Positions 1 through 6,496 of a DNA stretch of 31,041 nt are shown here, one piece after another. A model generated the notes under the pieces. That model worked only from the letters and a program-made list of their open reading frames with translations, ran no database searches and was not told the DNA's origin. Made by a program: the position numbers and the translations under genes. Each line of letters starts with the position of its first letter. Position 1 is the stretch's first letter. The stretch is from a virus, in IMG/VR virus record IMGVR_UViG_3300021356_000101, positions 1-31,041 of that record; one strand, given 5' to 3'.

Positions 1-152
1 ATGTCCACATTGTTATCATCTGGATAGTGTTGACGTAGTTGTTCCATGAGTATTTCCACCAAAGATTCATATGAATAGATAACAACATCACATTCATAAT
101 CTTCTTCCAAGATGGCTTCATCATATAGTTTTCTTGGTTCCAAGTGTATCAT
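1..152 (-). CDS. Partial small acidic hypothetical protein (cut by window edge)
   Basis: An open frame starts at the ATG at 152-150 (MIHLEPRKLYDEAI...) and runs off the left edge after 50 codons. Its ATG shares one base with the TAA of the upstream gene (TAATG), and GGAAG lies just upstream, so translation is probably coupled. The visible part is rich in Asp, Glu and Tyr, with no recognised domain. If the window is circular, the frame continues through 31041 and stops with TGA at 31034-31032, giving a 53-residue protein directly ahead of the small terminase gene. Function is unknown; the start call is well supported, the end is inferred. Confidence 0.6.
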   Translation of the reverse strand, partial: MIHLEPRKLYDEAILEEDYECDVVIYSYESLVEILMEQLRQHYPDDNNVD

Positions 153-526
153 TATTTCTTCCGGGGCTTCTTCTTATTGGTGGTGAATTGAACGGGGACA
201 TTGGTTCTATATTGTCTTGCGTAGTCGCCCACACTTTGGGCCTTGATGGGGTTGGTATCCACCACCATAGTTTTCTTGGGTTGTCTCTTTCGTTTCAGCT
301 GGGATACAGCAAAGGCCGCCACGGATAACTTTCCACTTCTTCTTTGGGAAGCCGTCCGAGTATCTCCACCCATCCCCAATTGGCCAACACTTTCAAGACG
401 AATAGCCACCGCCGTGGCTTGGCGCTTTCCATATCCAAGCTCTCTTTGAATCTTGGGAATAGCTCTTTCGATACGCTTATTAGCCGCCTTCCCAATGATG
501 TTTATGTTCTGTTTTCTTTTCGCCAT
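152..526 (-). CDS. Highly basic hypothetical phage protein, 124 aa
   Basis: The protein begins MAKRKQN and is full of Lys, Arg and Gln, with basic clusters at both ends (it finishes KKKPRKK). The central part (about residues 15-45, IERAIPKIQRELGYGKRQATAVA) looks helical. The charge suggests nucleic-acid binding or a packaged virion protein, but no catalytic motif or known fold is visible. GGAG precedes the ATG by 11 bases, slightly far. It is divergent from the plus-strand gene at 593 and overlaps the next minus-strand gene by one base. Two other genes here also encode small lysine-rich proteins with MAKRK- or MATPRKK-type starts (2131-2610 and 26595-26774). The function is not known. Confidence 0.7.
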   Translation of the reverse strand: MAKRKQNINIIGKAANKRIERAIPKIQRELGYGKRQATAVAIRLESVGQLGMGGDTRTASQRRSGKLSVAAFAVSQLKRKRQPKKTMVVDTNPIKAQSVGDYARQYRTNVPVQFTTNKKKPRKK

Positions 527-592
527 CGTGGTATAATCTCCATGTGTGTATAACTATATCACAAGATTATCTATGTATGAGGTTTAATTAAC
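527..592. promoter_or_regulatory. Short divergent intergenic region with a DnaA-box-like site
   Basis: This 66-bp gap separates divergent starts at 526 (minus) and 593 (plus). It contains TGTGTATAA at 545-553, which matches the relaxed DnaA-box consensus (TTWTNCACA on the opposite strand). A TATAAT at 532-537 could be a plus-strand -10, but there is no good -35. GAGG before 593 is the ribosome site of the plus gene. No copy of the 17-bp early operator is present. Confidence 0.4.
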
Positions 593-949
593 ATGCCAGT
601 ATCAAGAATTCCACCCGTTGTTGTAAAGAGAAACGCCCAAAAAGGTTTGGAGATTCGTTCCAAGTCCGTCCCATCCAAGAAGGCGATGGTGGGGGAAGAT
701 GGGAAACCTTCGAAGGGAGTATTCACCGCACGCGCCCTTATATCTGGAAAGCCTATATCTGAGGAACTTCTTAGAACCATGGTGGCTTGGTTCGCACGTC
801 ACGACAAAAGCGAAATGGAAGTAGCCAATCGAAGGGACAAAACATCCAAGGCATACCAAGCTTTTTTGGCTTGGGGTGGAGCTGAAGGAAGAAGTTGGGC
901 TAAGAAAACCATCCGAAGATTGGAAGCTGAAAAGAAGCGCAAAGAATAG
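593..949 (+). CDS. Conserved-looking hypothetical phage protein with WFARHD / WGG motifs, 118 aa
   Basis: A single plus-strand gene of 118 residues. GAGG lies 9 bases before the ATG. The N-terminus is basic (MPVSRIPPVVVKRNAQKG). The C-terminal half carries MVAWFARHDKSE (about 62-73) and AFLAWGGAEGRSWAKK (about 90-105). From memory, a paired 'WFARH ... WGG..GR.WA' pattern recurs in uncharacterised phage virion or replication-associated proteins, but I cannot name the family with certainty. It is transcribed against its neighbours and lies directly beside the TGTTCCAA repeat array, so a role connected with that site is possible but is only inference. Confidence 0.72.
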   Translation: MPVSRIPPVVVKRNAQKGLEIRSKSVPSKKAMVGEDGKPSKGVFTARALISGKPISEELLRTMVAWFARHDKSEMEVANRRDKTSKAYQAFLAWGGAEGRSWAKKTIRRLEAEKKRKE

Positions 950-1168
950 GGTTGGTTCCAGTGTTCCACGAATATTTCCCGTATATATAATAATAGTAAT
1001 TATAATTAGTTATTTGTAGTATTTATTGGAACATTGGAACACTAGAAGATTATTGGCCTTGTAGCTATCTGTATGGGTGGTGCATGTTCCAAAAGTGTTC
1101 CAAAGATGTTCCAAGGTGTTCCAATCCAGCAATAAAAAAGCCCCATCATGTGGGGCTATCGGTTCCAA
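950..1168. repeat. TGTTCCAA iteron-like array around an AT-rich core (candidate origin or protein-binding locus)
   Basis: Copies of (T/G)GTTCCA occur at 954-960 and 962-968 (8-bp period). A 55-60 bp AT-rich stretch follows (about 969-1026). Inverted copies TTGGAACA lie at 1026-1033 and 1034-1041 (again 8-bp period). Four direct TGTTCCAA copies start at 1085, 1096, 1107 and 1117 (periods 11, 11 and 10), and GGTTCCAA is at 1161-1168. About nine copies in 215 bp, with helical phasing of the right-hand group, indicate a cooperative protein-binding site. Iterons beside an AT-rich segment are typical of replication origins. A terminase or partition-type site is an alternative. There is no gene inside the block except the terminator of the next operon. 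Confidence 0.65.
1134..1157 (-). terminator. Rho-independent terminator of the 1948-1181 operon
   Basis: On the minus strand a perfect 7-bp stem (AGCCCCA / TGGGGCT, 1151-1157 with 1139-1145, loop of 5) is followed directly by a run of six T (1139-1134). It lies 24 bp downstream of the stop of the last gene of the operon and within the TGTTCCAA repeat array. Confidence 0.85.
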
Positions 1169-1180
1169 TGTTATGGGATG

Positions 1181-1465
1181 TTATGAAATCATCTCGGCTT
1201 CCATCACTTCATATATCATGTGATGTTCATGGATAAGAACCTCGAGAAGCTCCTTGGAATCTTTACGGTATACATTCACCATACCAGATTCCCAAGTAAT
1301 CACTACGACGGTATTACTAGATTCTTTGGGAGCTTGTTCGGTTGTTCGGTTGTTGTTCGGTGCTTGGATGATGCGGTGGCCGGTGTCTTTTGTCATGGTT
1401 GTTTCCTTGGGTGTGTATGGTGTTCGTGGGCTATCTTCTGAAATGATGTGTTCTAGTTCGTTCAT
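1181..1465 (-). CDS. Small hypothetical early protein, 94 aa
   Basis: The frame starts at 1465 with an AGAGGAAACC ribosome site and ends 24 bp before a terminator. The first third is polar and disordered-looking (Ser, Pro, Thr). The C-terminal half, VVVITWESGMVNVYRKDSK..., looks like a compact beta-alpha fold ending in an acidic helix. A second in-frame ATG at 1399 (MTKDTGHRII) also has a good site (AAGGAAACAACC), so a shorter 72-residue product or internal initiation is possible. It is the last gene of an operator-controlled early operon. I do not recognise the family. Early small proteins of this type often modify the host, but nothing specific is visible. Confidence 0.65.
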   Translation of the reverse strand: MNELEHIISEDSPRTPYTPKETTMTKDTGHRIIQAPNNNRTTEQAPKESSNTVVVITWESGMVNVYRKDSKELLEVLIHEHHMIYEVMEAEMIS

Positions 1466-1495
1466 GGTTTCCTCTATTGGTTGGTTGTTGGTTAT

Positions 1496-1675
1496 TTAAT
1501 CTAATTTCAAGTAGTGAGTTATTGCCAATAAAACATCTTCTTCATCACACCAATATTGCGCATAACCACAAAGATAGGATTCATATAGATAGTAAAACAC
1601 ACTATCGAGATACTCACTTGTTTCTTTGGTTAATAATAGTACTTCAATTGATTGTCTTATTGTGATTGTTTTCAT
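1496..1675 (-). CDS. Small acidic/aromatic hypothetical early protein, 59 aa
   Basis: A 59-residue frame starts MKTITIRQSIEVLLLTKE with GAGGAAACC directly before the ATG, and stops with TAA at 1498-1496. It is rich in Tyr, Leu and acidic residues (YLDSVFYYLYESYL..., then YWCDEEDVLL) and is predicted to be mostly helical. It is the middle gene of the 1948-1181 operon. The sequence upstream of its start (TTGGTTGG-type repeats followed by GAGGAAACCATG in coding orientation) resembles that of the downstream gene, supporting both starts. The function is unknown. Confidence 0.65.
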   Translation of the reverse strand: MKTITIRQSIEVLLLTKETSEYLDSVFYYLYESYLCGYAQYWCDEEDVLLAITHYLKLD

Positions 1676-1710
1676 GGTTTCCTCGTTGGGTTGGTTGGTT
1701 GTGAAGGGGT

Positions 1711-1724
1711 GCCCCCGAAGGGGC
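1711..1724 (-). other. UUCG-tetraloop hairpin between early genes
   Basis: On the minus strand GCCCC-TTCG-GGGGC forms a 5-bp GC stem closed by a UUCG tetraloop, in the 60-bp gap between the genes ending at 1736 and starting at 1675. No T run follows, so it is more likely an RNA-stability or processing element than a terminator. It could reduce read-through to the two downstream genes. Confidence 0.5.
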
Positions 1725-1735
1725 GGGGGTTGTTA

Positions 1736-1948
1736 TTATCCTTTTATCCACATATTAATCCAAAATTCTCCACCTACGTTATATTCAATTATCTCACAGT
1801 CGAGATTATAATGCTCTAACCAGCATGTTACCTCATCGGCTTGTTCCCATGAAAAACACTCTATACATCCATCTGGATAGGAAGATGCTATACCCATTTT
1901 CATGATTTCGTAGGCAAGTTGGATTTTGATTTCGTTTGTGATAGTCAT
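1736..1948 (-). CDS. Small hypothetical early protein, 70 aa, first gene of an operator-controlled operon
   Basis: The frame is open from 1978, but the promoter -10 lies at 1985-1990, so an ATG there would be leaderless. The ATG at 1948 has AAGGAG 8 bases upstream and is preferred (MTITNEIKIQLAYEIMK...). The product is acidic, with three cysteines in the middle (GCIECFSWEQADEVTCW) and Trp/Tyr-rich ends. It has no recognised domain. It is the first gene after the promoter/operator at 1985-2014 and is followed by two more tiny genes and a terminator. Its last codons contain a perfect DnaA-box sequence (TTATCCACA, 1744-1752), which may be chance. Confidence 0.72.
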   Translation of the reverse strand: MTITNEIKIQLAYEIMKMGIASSYPDGCIECFSWEQADEVTCWLEHYNLDCEIIEYNVGGEFWINMWIKG

Positions 1949-1984
1949 GATGTAATCTCCTTTTGTTTTGTTCATCATGTACTT

Positions 1985-2014
1985 ATATTAGCCAGTACTT
2001 GACACCGTGTCAAA
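1985..2014 (-). promoter_or_regulatory. Sigma70-type promoter with 17-bp palindromic operator over its -35
   Basis: On the minus strand TTGACA (2013-2008) and TAATAT (1990-1985) are separated by exactly 17 bp. The -35 is one arm of the palindrome CTTGACA-CCG-TGTCAAA at 1998-2014 (one mismatch from the CTTGWCA-N3-TGWCAAG pattern seen at 7158, 7192 and 23131). A bound repressor would block the -35 directly. This promoter serves the genes at 1948-1181. Confidence 0.8.
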
Positions 2015-2130
2015 CTATAGACAAAGAAAAACACAAAATAATCTAATCTTTTTTACAAATCGCCGTTCTAGGGTGTTTCTTTGGGGGTAATGAAGCGTAA
2101 TTATTTTAGCCACATAAAGCCATCAGCTAA

Positions 2131-2610
2131 TCATTTTAGCTTCATATATCCACCAGCTCTTTGTTGCTTCTTGGCTTTCCGGTATAGTTCCCCATCTTGT
2201 CCCTTGGTGACGGTGTTTCCTTTTCGTAGGAACGAATAAACCCGCGCTTTTGCCCATTGTGCTTGGGTAGCCCCCGGCCTATGGGACACCGCCCAAGCCG
2301 CTTCCCCTCTTTTGTACACTTCACGGACAATAGAAGATGGAATCTTCATTTCCATGGCTACACTTCGGATGAACTTATCTCGAGATGTTCCCGCTTTGGA
2401 CTTTGCGCTTCTTTCGCTCACTCGAGAACGGAATCTTTTCAAAGATGTCGTGTATTTGGATGGACGTGTTTTGGCTCCCTTATCACCCGCCAAAGGTGAA
2501 TATGATGGCTTCTTTTGGGTGGCGCGCCTTCTTATTTGGGCGGCTCTTTTCGCAGCTGTCTTTCCGCTCAATCCACTTAGATTCTTCTTTGCTACTTTAC
2601 GCTTGGCCAT
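2131..2610 (-). CDS. Basic hypothetical phage protein with SHRPGATQAQWAKAR motif, 159 aa
   Basis: A lysine/arginine-rich protein starting MAKRKVAKKN. The first 70 residues are low-complexity and basic. The rest has a helical core (FIRSVAMEMKIPSSIVREVYKRG) followed by AAWAVSHRPGATQAQWAKARVYSFLRKG at about 108-135. The 'HRPGAT..QWA.ARV.SFL' pattern recurs, from memory, in uncharacterised phage proteins. AAGGAAGGAATA precedes the start, and the ATG shares one base with the upstream TAA. It ends the minus-strand replication operon. The charge suggests nucleic-acid binding or a virion-core role; neither is proven. Confidence 0.75.
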   Translation of the reverse strand: MAKRKVAKKNLSGLSGKTAAKRAAQIRRRATQKKPSYSPLAGDKGAKTRPSKYTTSLKRFRSRVSERSAKSKAGTSRDKFIRSVAMEMKIPSSIVREVYKRGEAAWAVSHRPGATQAQWAKARVYSFLRKGNTVTKGQDGELYRKAKKQQRAGGYMKLK

Positions 2611-3188
2611 TATTCCTTCCTTGTTAGTTTCTTCTTTGCTACAAATGAAAATGCGATTTGGTCCATCTCCCCCATGATGGAAGATGTGATGTTGGACTTC
2701 ATGCTTCTAGCCACACGAAGGGGGATAATCCAAAGCTTCAAACCTTGGTCCCCACCTTGGACTTCTTTACAATCTGGACGATATACACACAACCATTCCA
2801 GCTCTTTCCTCAAGTAGTCCACATCATGTCCACACTTGAAGAAATCCACGCGAAAATCACGATGGTTCACATAAGCCAAAAACATGTTTCCCTTCTTGTG
2901 CGCTTGGCTCCATGCCTTCAATCTCAATAGACAATGTTCTTCAATAGCAATGTTGCCAGTTTTCCCACACATCAAATCTTCTTTCACTTCGATGGTGGTT
3001 TTGGGGTTCTTCTTGCTGTGTATATCTGGAACATGCCACCCATTATCTTTTCCCACCTTTTGGAGCTCATGACTAACTAGATGGAAACCAAAGCCGTGCT
3101 TAGATTCGAGATAATGACAAACCAGTTCTTCACTGGCTTGGGCTTCTTCCGTCATCCGTTGGAATCTTTGTTGGGGTGTTTCCTCCAT
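2610..3188 (-). CDS. Putative PD-(D/E)XK-type nuclease, 192 aa
   Basis: PD at residues 54-55, followed after 11 residues by E-V-K (67-69, in TTIEVKED), fits the PD-(D/E)XK nuclease core: Asp and Glu coordinate the metal and Lys is catalytic. The next segment, TGNIAIEEH, resembles the strand after the core in phage members of this superfamily. An upstream Glu at about 20-21 could complete the site. The start at 3188 is chosen because its ATG overlaps the TGA of the upstream gene (TGATG); a GTG one codon earlier is the alternative. Its place beside primase, helicase and resolvase genes suggests a role in replication, recombination or host DNA breakdown. The superfamily is divergent, so this call is moderate. 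Confidence 0.62.
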   Translation of the reverse strand: MEETPQQRFQRMTEEAQASEELVCHYLESKHGFGFHLVSHELQKVGKDNGWHVPDIHSKKNPKTTIEVKEDLMCGKTGNIAIEEHCLLRLKAWSQAHKKGNMFLAYVNHRDFRVDFFKCGHDVDYLRKELEWLCVYRPDCKEVQGGDQGLKLWIIPLRVARSMKSNITSSIMGEMDQIAFSFVAKKKLTRKE

Positions 3189-3475
3189 CACTCTTCACCA
3201 TAATCCACTTGGGTGTTCACCTTCAAGAAGTTCTTCAAAAACTTATCCGCCATCAAATCAAAGACTTCCTTCATTTCCTTGGGGCCAAGCTCTTGATGGT
3301 GCATCTCCAAGATGGCGATAAATAACGCCATCCGGATTACCTTCATGGGATTTTCCCCATCTTCAAGAAGTGAATAAGCCGTATCAAGTAATTGAAAAAC
3401 ACTATCATCATCTGAAAACAATTCTTTGTTGTACTTATCCACGGCACCATCTCCAAAGGGGTTTTGTGGTTCCAT
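3188..3475 (-). CDS. Small acidic helical hypothetical protein, 95 aa
   Basis: An acidic, helix-forming protein (LLDTAYSLLEDG..., MALFIAILEMHHQELGPKEMKEVFDLMADKF) with no catalytic motif. It overlaps the 3' end of the VapE-like gene by 41 bp and ends in a TGATG overlap with the nuclease gene, so it sits inside a translationally coupled block. The ribosome site is weak. A small accessory subunit of the neighbouring helicase or nuclease is conceivable but unsupported. Confidence 0.62.
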   Translation of the reverse strand: MEPQNPFGDGAVDKYNKELFSDDDSVFQLLDTAYSLLEDGENPMKVIRMALFIAILEMHHQELGPKEMKEVFDLMADKFLKNFLKVNTQVDYGEE

Positions 3476-4718
3476 CCGGTTGTGGAACCCTCACTTTGTT
3501 TTTACTATACCCTAATTCACCCAATATATCTTGGATAGTATTCTTCAAAGCAAAGGTTCTTTGGGCTACTGGAATTTCCATACTTCCAATGATGTCTTCA
3601 AGCTGAAAATGATGGGTGTTATTATGATGGAGATTGTCCAATATAGTCTTCACCAAAGGGGTGTAGGGATGAAGAGAAATAAACGCGTCCCGTCCCTCTT
3701 CTCGATTCTCTTCTTCCATATCTGTGAGATAGTGAATTTGGGTTTCATCCTTGGCATAGTGAAGAGCTTCAAGCCACAATTGGTCACGGATAGCCTTGAG
3801 GCCTTCCACATCAATCTTCCGTGATTTTGGCCACGGGAACATATTCCCCACATCATCCCAATCATAGCCACACATAACGGGCCACCATCTTCTTGAACCC
3901 GTGGAATCGTTCAAAATGTCCAATCTGTTGGTGGTGGCAATGAATGAAGTTTTCCGTGGGATGTCCACCCTCATCTTCCCATATGGAAGTCGAAGAGAAT
4001 CCACTTTTTGGTCAATGAAAGCCTTCTCCATCTTCTTATCCTTGGCACGTTTGGCCATTTCCTTCATCTCGTACAATAGCCGCCCATTCAGATGAAGAAC
4101 ATAATCTTTGTTGGTGATGTCCAAAGGTGTGTCCCCAAACCATTCCGGCTTCAATGCCAAGGTTTCTATGGATGTGGACTTTCTCAATCCTTGCCTACCA
4201 AAGAGCACCAACACGGAATCATGTTTGACGGGCTTTTGGATGGTGGAGTGGAGCGCGCGCCGTATTGCACCAATAAAGAACTTCTTCGAATATGCGCGGT
4301 TGATTATCGAGGGTTGAGCACCAAAATAATCTTCCAACAATGTTTCCAATCTTGGGACGCCATCCCACTTCTTCCCTTTGAAGTATTCCGCCAATGGATT
4401 AAACTTCTTGTCTTCCGCTACTTGGTTCACACATTCGAGCATCAAAGCCACGGAAGGCCGCACATCATAAAGAGATTCCATCCATGTAGCCATCCGGGAT
4501 AGCTGATTATCATCTATGGGCTTTCCCTTCCAATATACCAATCTGTCAAATTCATTCATCCCCAAGCTACTGAAATATGGGTGTTTATAGAGAAGTGTAA
4601 CCACATTAAAACGGCTATTTCGTACCGTCTCGATAATGTTTCCTGATACCACTTTCACGGTGGTTTTCAATCCCAAGTCATTGGGTTCTATATATTCATT
4701 CATTTGTACCTCATACAT
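3435..4718 (-). CDS. VapE/VirE-family ATPase, probable replicative helicase, 427 aa
   Basis: The central region carries a P-loop (GRQGLRKST, about 174-182) preceded by HDSVLVLF. Then come the strand LLYEMKEM with the Walker B acidic residue (about 214-221), the sensor-like FIATTN (about 259-264), and GSRRWWPV (about 274-281) with likely arginine fingers. This order is typical of virulence-associated E (VapE/VirE) P-loop ATPases of phages and islands, which act as superfamily 3-like helicases. The N-terminal 110 residues match the usual VirE pre-domain (KKWDGVPRLETLLEDYF). The start overlaps the stop of the primase gene by one base (TAATG), so the two are probably made together as a primase-helicase pair. 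Confidence 0.9.
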   Translation of the reverse strand: MYEVQMNEYIEPNDLGLKTTVKVVSGNIIETVRNSRFNVVTLLYKHPYFSSLGMNEFDRLVYWKGKPIDDNQLSRMATWMESLYDVRPSVALMLECVNQVAEDKKFNPLAEYFKGKKWDGVPRLETLLEDYFGAQPSIINRAYSKKFFIGAIRRALHSTIQKPVKHDSVLVLFGRQGLRKSTSIETLALKPEWFGDTPLDITNKDYVLHLNGRLLYEMKEMAKRAKDKKMEKAFIDQKVDSLRLPYGKMRVDIPRKTSFIATTNRLDILNDSTGSRRWWPVMCGYDWDDVGNMFPWPKSRKIDVEGLKAIRDQLWLEALHYAKDETQIHYLTDMEEENREEGRDAFISLHPYTPLVKTILDNLHHNNTHHFQLEDIIGSMEIPVAQRTFALKNTIQDILGELGYSKNKVRVPQPDGTTKPLWRWCRG

Positions 4719-5641
4719 TATAACACCCCCTTATCACGTCCAAGCTGGAAGAGGGAAAACCACTCCCCACATGAATTCATATGTCCACATTGGGCGGTGG
4801 TGCGATTTCCCAAGGGATTAATATAAAAATACGTGGCATCATTTCTACCACAAGATGGGCAGCTCCACCCAATCATTCTTGGATTGGCTCCCCCACTGTT
4901 CTTTCCTCCAATCTTGATTCCAAGCTGTTCCCGATAATGGGCATCCGTTGCAAGCTTCAAAGCCAAAGATTCTTTGGGATTTTGCATATACGCGGGAAGA
5001 GACTGGATTGCATTATAGCGCCTTTTCATCCGTTCTATCTTCTCTTTTTGTTCCATCTCCAATTGGGCTTTGTAGTTTTCACACTGTTGGAAATCTATGG
5101 AAAATGTGGAACCGTAATTTATATGAACCAAGTATTCATCAAAACCGTTCACATAAGTGACTGGTTTGGAACCCATCACCGGTACACCGGCCCCAACAAA
5201 ATAGAACCTTCTGGCATCCTTACACTTTTCATCCATCACTTTTCCGGTGTGCTCGAAGAAGAAGCGCTTACATTGAAGCCAAGCACCTTCCCAAAGATGA
5301 GATGGAACCGGCTTTTCGAAGGGAATCACAAGGCGCCACTTGTGCAAGGTGTCGGAATGGGAAGAACTTGTGTGGGCTATATATTGGTACTTCTTGAAAT
5401 CTTTGTGTGTATCCCATTTCAATCCCTCGTCAATGTCGAACACGGCACAAGAGATTTCCACCACGTTGTCATTTGTGAGCTTCCCACCTTTGAAGATTGC
5501 GGGACTCCAAGCTGGAATCTCAATCTTCTCTTTTGCGTCCCGTGGGGTGATGATAAATTGGGCTAGCTTCTCAAAGGAATAATCTAGAAATATTGGGTTG
5601 TTTGGTTTGTATATTTTTTGGAGTGCTGTTATCTTATACAT
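4718..5641 (-). CDS. Archaeo-eukaryotic-type primase (AEP-like) with C-terminal zinc motif, 307 aa
   Basis: Residues 60-150 show an AEP-like catalytic arrangement: FDIDEG (about 68-73) with two metal-binding aspartates, HTSSSHSD...KWRLVIP (about 90-107) giving His and Arg/Lys, and KDARRFYFVG (about 141-150). The C-terminal part has CPSC (about 261-264) and C-GHMNSC (about 285-291), a likely zinc-binding element as found in primases. AAAGGAAAG precedes the ATG. It is immediately upstream of and coupled to the VapE-like ATPase, the usual phage primase-helicase pair. The fold assignment comes from motif order and context; divergence leaves some doubt. Confidence 0.78.
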   Translation of the reverse strand: MYKITALQKIYKPNNPIFLDYSFEKLAQFIITPRDAKEKIEIPAWSPAIFKGGKLTNDNVVEISCAVFDIDEGLKWDTHKDFKKYQYIAHTSSSHSDTLHKWRLVIPFEKPVPSHLWEGAWLQCKRFFFEHTGKVMDEKCKDARRFYFVGAGVPVMGSKPVTYVNGFDEYLVHINYGSTFSIDFQQCENYKAQLEMEQKEKIERMKRRYNAIQSLPAYMQNPKESLALKLATDAHYREQLGIKIGGKNSGGANPRMIGWSCPSCGRNDATYFYINPLGNRTTAQCGHMNSCGEWFSLFQLGRDKGVL

Positions 5642-5679
5642 GAACTTTCCTTTTGTTTATTGTTCGTTGTGATTTTCTA

Positions 5680-5703
5680 GTGGGGCGTGTGATGGCGCCC
5701 CAC
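5680..5703 (+). terminator. Strong GC hairpin in the RusA-primase gap, U-tract on the plus strand
   Basis: GTGGGGCG (5680-5687) pairs perfectly with CGCCCCAC (5696-5703) around an 8-base loop. The T-rich tail (ATCTTTTTAG) follows only on the plus strand, opposite to the genes on both sides. It may stop antisense transcription. In the gene direction it would be an intra-operon hairpin that could affect mRNA stability or attenuate the primase-helicase genes. Confidence 0.45.
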
Positions 5704-5709
5704 ATCTTT

Positions 5710-6294
5710 TTAGTATGTTATTGTACACGTGATTTTTGGGGATGGTCCCCAATACTTGTTGGCGTGGATGGAATACACCACGGAATCATCCACCAACATT
5801 CCACCATCTTGGGCGGCATCCATGAACGCCTTCACGAGATTGTCCACATCTGGCTTTTGGTGGTGCGGTCCCCACGGTTTGTTTTCGCTGTAGAAGATAA
5901 AGTCGAGCTTCATCTTTATGGGATGATTCAAACCGTGTTGTTTATCCTCCATCATCTTCACAAGTTCCTTCTTCCAATCCATATATTTCTTGGGCATGTA
6001 TGGGCGTCCGTATTTCGTGAATCGTGGACGTGGACACGCCATGGGATGAACTGGAAATTCGTGGAAGTGTATTCCCTTCTTTTGGAACTTGGTGGAGATT
6101 CGAAACATGGCTACACGAAAATAGTTTTTGTTCACATCATCCACTGGAAGAAGCCCAATAATCTTTTCCATCTGTTTATGGGTGGGGCTTTGTCGATTAT
6201 CCAACCACTTTTCCCACAATGGTTTGGTGGTGGCTTTTCGTATTTCTGGATATGTCTCGAGAAGATACTTCAAGTAGCTGTGTATGTTATACAT
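5710..6294 (-). CDS. RusA-like Holliday junction resolvase with N-terminal extension, 194 aa
   Basis: The C-terminal domain (about 78-194) contains PMACPRPRF and the signature KPDVDNLVKAFMDAAQDGGML-VDDSVV, with Asp at about 149, 151 and 170-171 as expected for RusA metal-binding residues. RusA cuts four-way junctions made during recombination or replication. The frame is open to 6387, but that part overlaps the HTH gene out of frame. The ATG at 6294 overlaps the HTH stop by 8 bp, the same overlap used by the previous gene pair. Even from 6294 the protein has about 75 extra helical residues before the RusA domain, unlike the roughly 120-residue stand-alone form. Confidence 0.88.
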   Translation of the reverse strand: MYNIHSYLKYLLETYPEIRKATTKPLWEKWLDNRQSPTHKQMEKIIGLLPVDDVNKNYFRVAMFRISTKFQKKGIHFHEFPVHPMACPRPRFTKYGRPYMPKKYMDWKKELVKMMEDKQHGLNHPIKMKLDFIFYSENKPWGPHHQKPDVDNLVKAFMDAAQDGGMLVDDSVVYSIHANKYWGPSPKITCTITY

Positions 6295-6496
6295 CGAGCT
6301 TCCCCATAGCTTCCAAGATTTCTTCCACGGATGTTTCAAAGAGAGAAGCCAATTTGATGATGTTGGGAAGGGTTGGCATCCGTTCACCCTTCATCCATCT
6401 GGAAACCAAGCTTTCATGAACCCCCATCTTCCCAGATAGTTCGCGTTGAGTCCAATCTCTTTTGTGTAGCTGTTTATTCAAGTACTTTTTAAACAT
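6287..6496 (-). CDS. XRE-type helix-turn-helix regulator, 69 aa
   Basis: TQRELSGKMGVHESLVSRWMKGERMPTLPNIIKLASLFETSVEEIL is a clear XRE/Cro-like HTH (recognition helix around HESLVSRWMKG). The protein consists of little more than this domain. An in-frame ATG at 6508 exists, but the ATG at 6496 has GGAG 6 bases upstream and overlaps the previous stop by 8 bp, so it is preferred. The gene lies in the leftward operon from the divergent promoter at 7154-7208. It is a good candidate for the protein that binds the 17-bp operators there, i.e. an autoregulating Cro-like repressor. That link is inference. Confidence 0.85.
   Translation of the reverse strand: MFKKYLNKQLHKRDWTQRELSGKMGVHESLVSRWMKGERMPTLPNIIKLASLFETSVEEILEAMGKLDV

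Noticed and set aside
515-537. TATAAT at 532-537 as a plus-strand promoter for 593
   Set aside because: No acceptable -35 at 16-18 bp upstream and it lies at the start of the divergent gene; kept only as a remark.
1744-1752. Perfect DnaA box TTATCCACA inside the gene at 1736-1948
   Set aside because: Single site inside coding sequence (codons for M-W-I-K), with no partner sites; likely chance.
1949-1978. Start of the 70-residue gene at 1978/1975
   Set aside because: Those ATG codons lie at the predicted transcription start without a ribosome site; AAGGAG precedes 1948.
4781-5566. Long plus-strand open frame of 261 codons
   Set aside because: It is the antisense shadow of the primase gene, which has clear catalytic motifs; no ribosome site or promoter.
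6295-6387. Longer RusA start at 6387
   Set aside because: The extra 31 codons overlap the HTH gene out of frame and read as its shadow; the ATG at 6294 fits the 8-bp overlap pattern of this operon.
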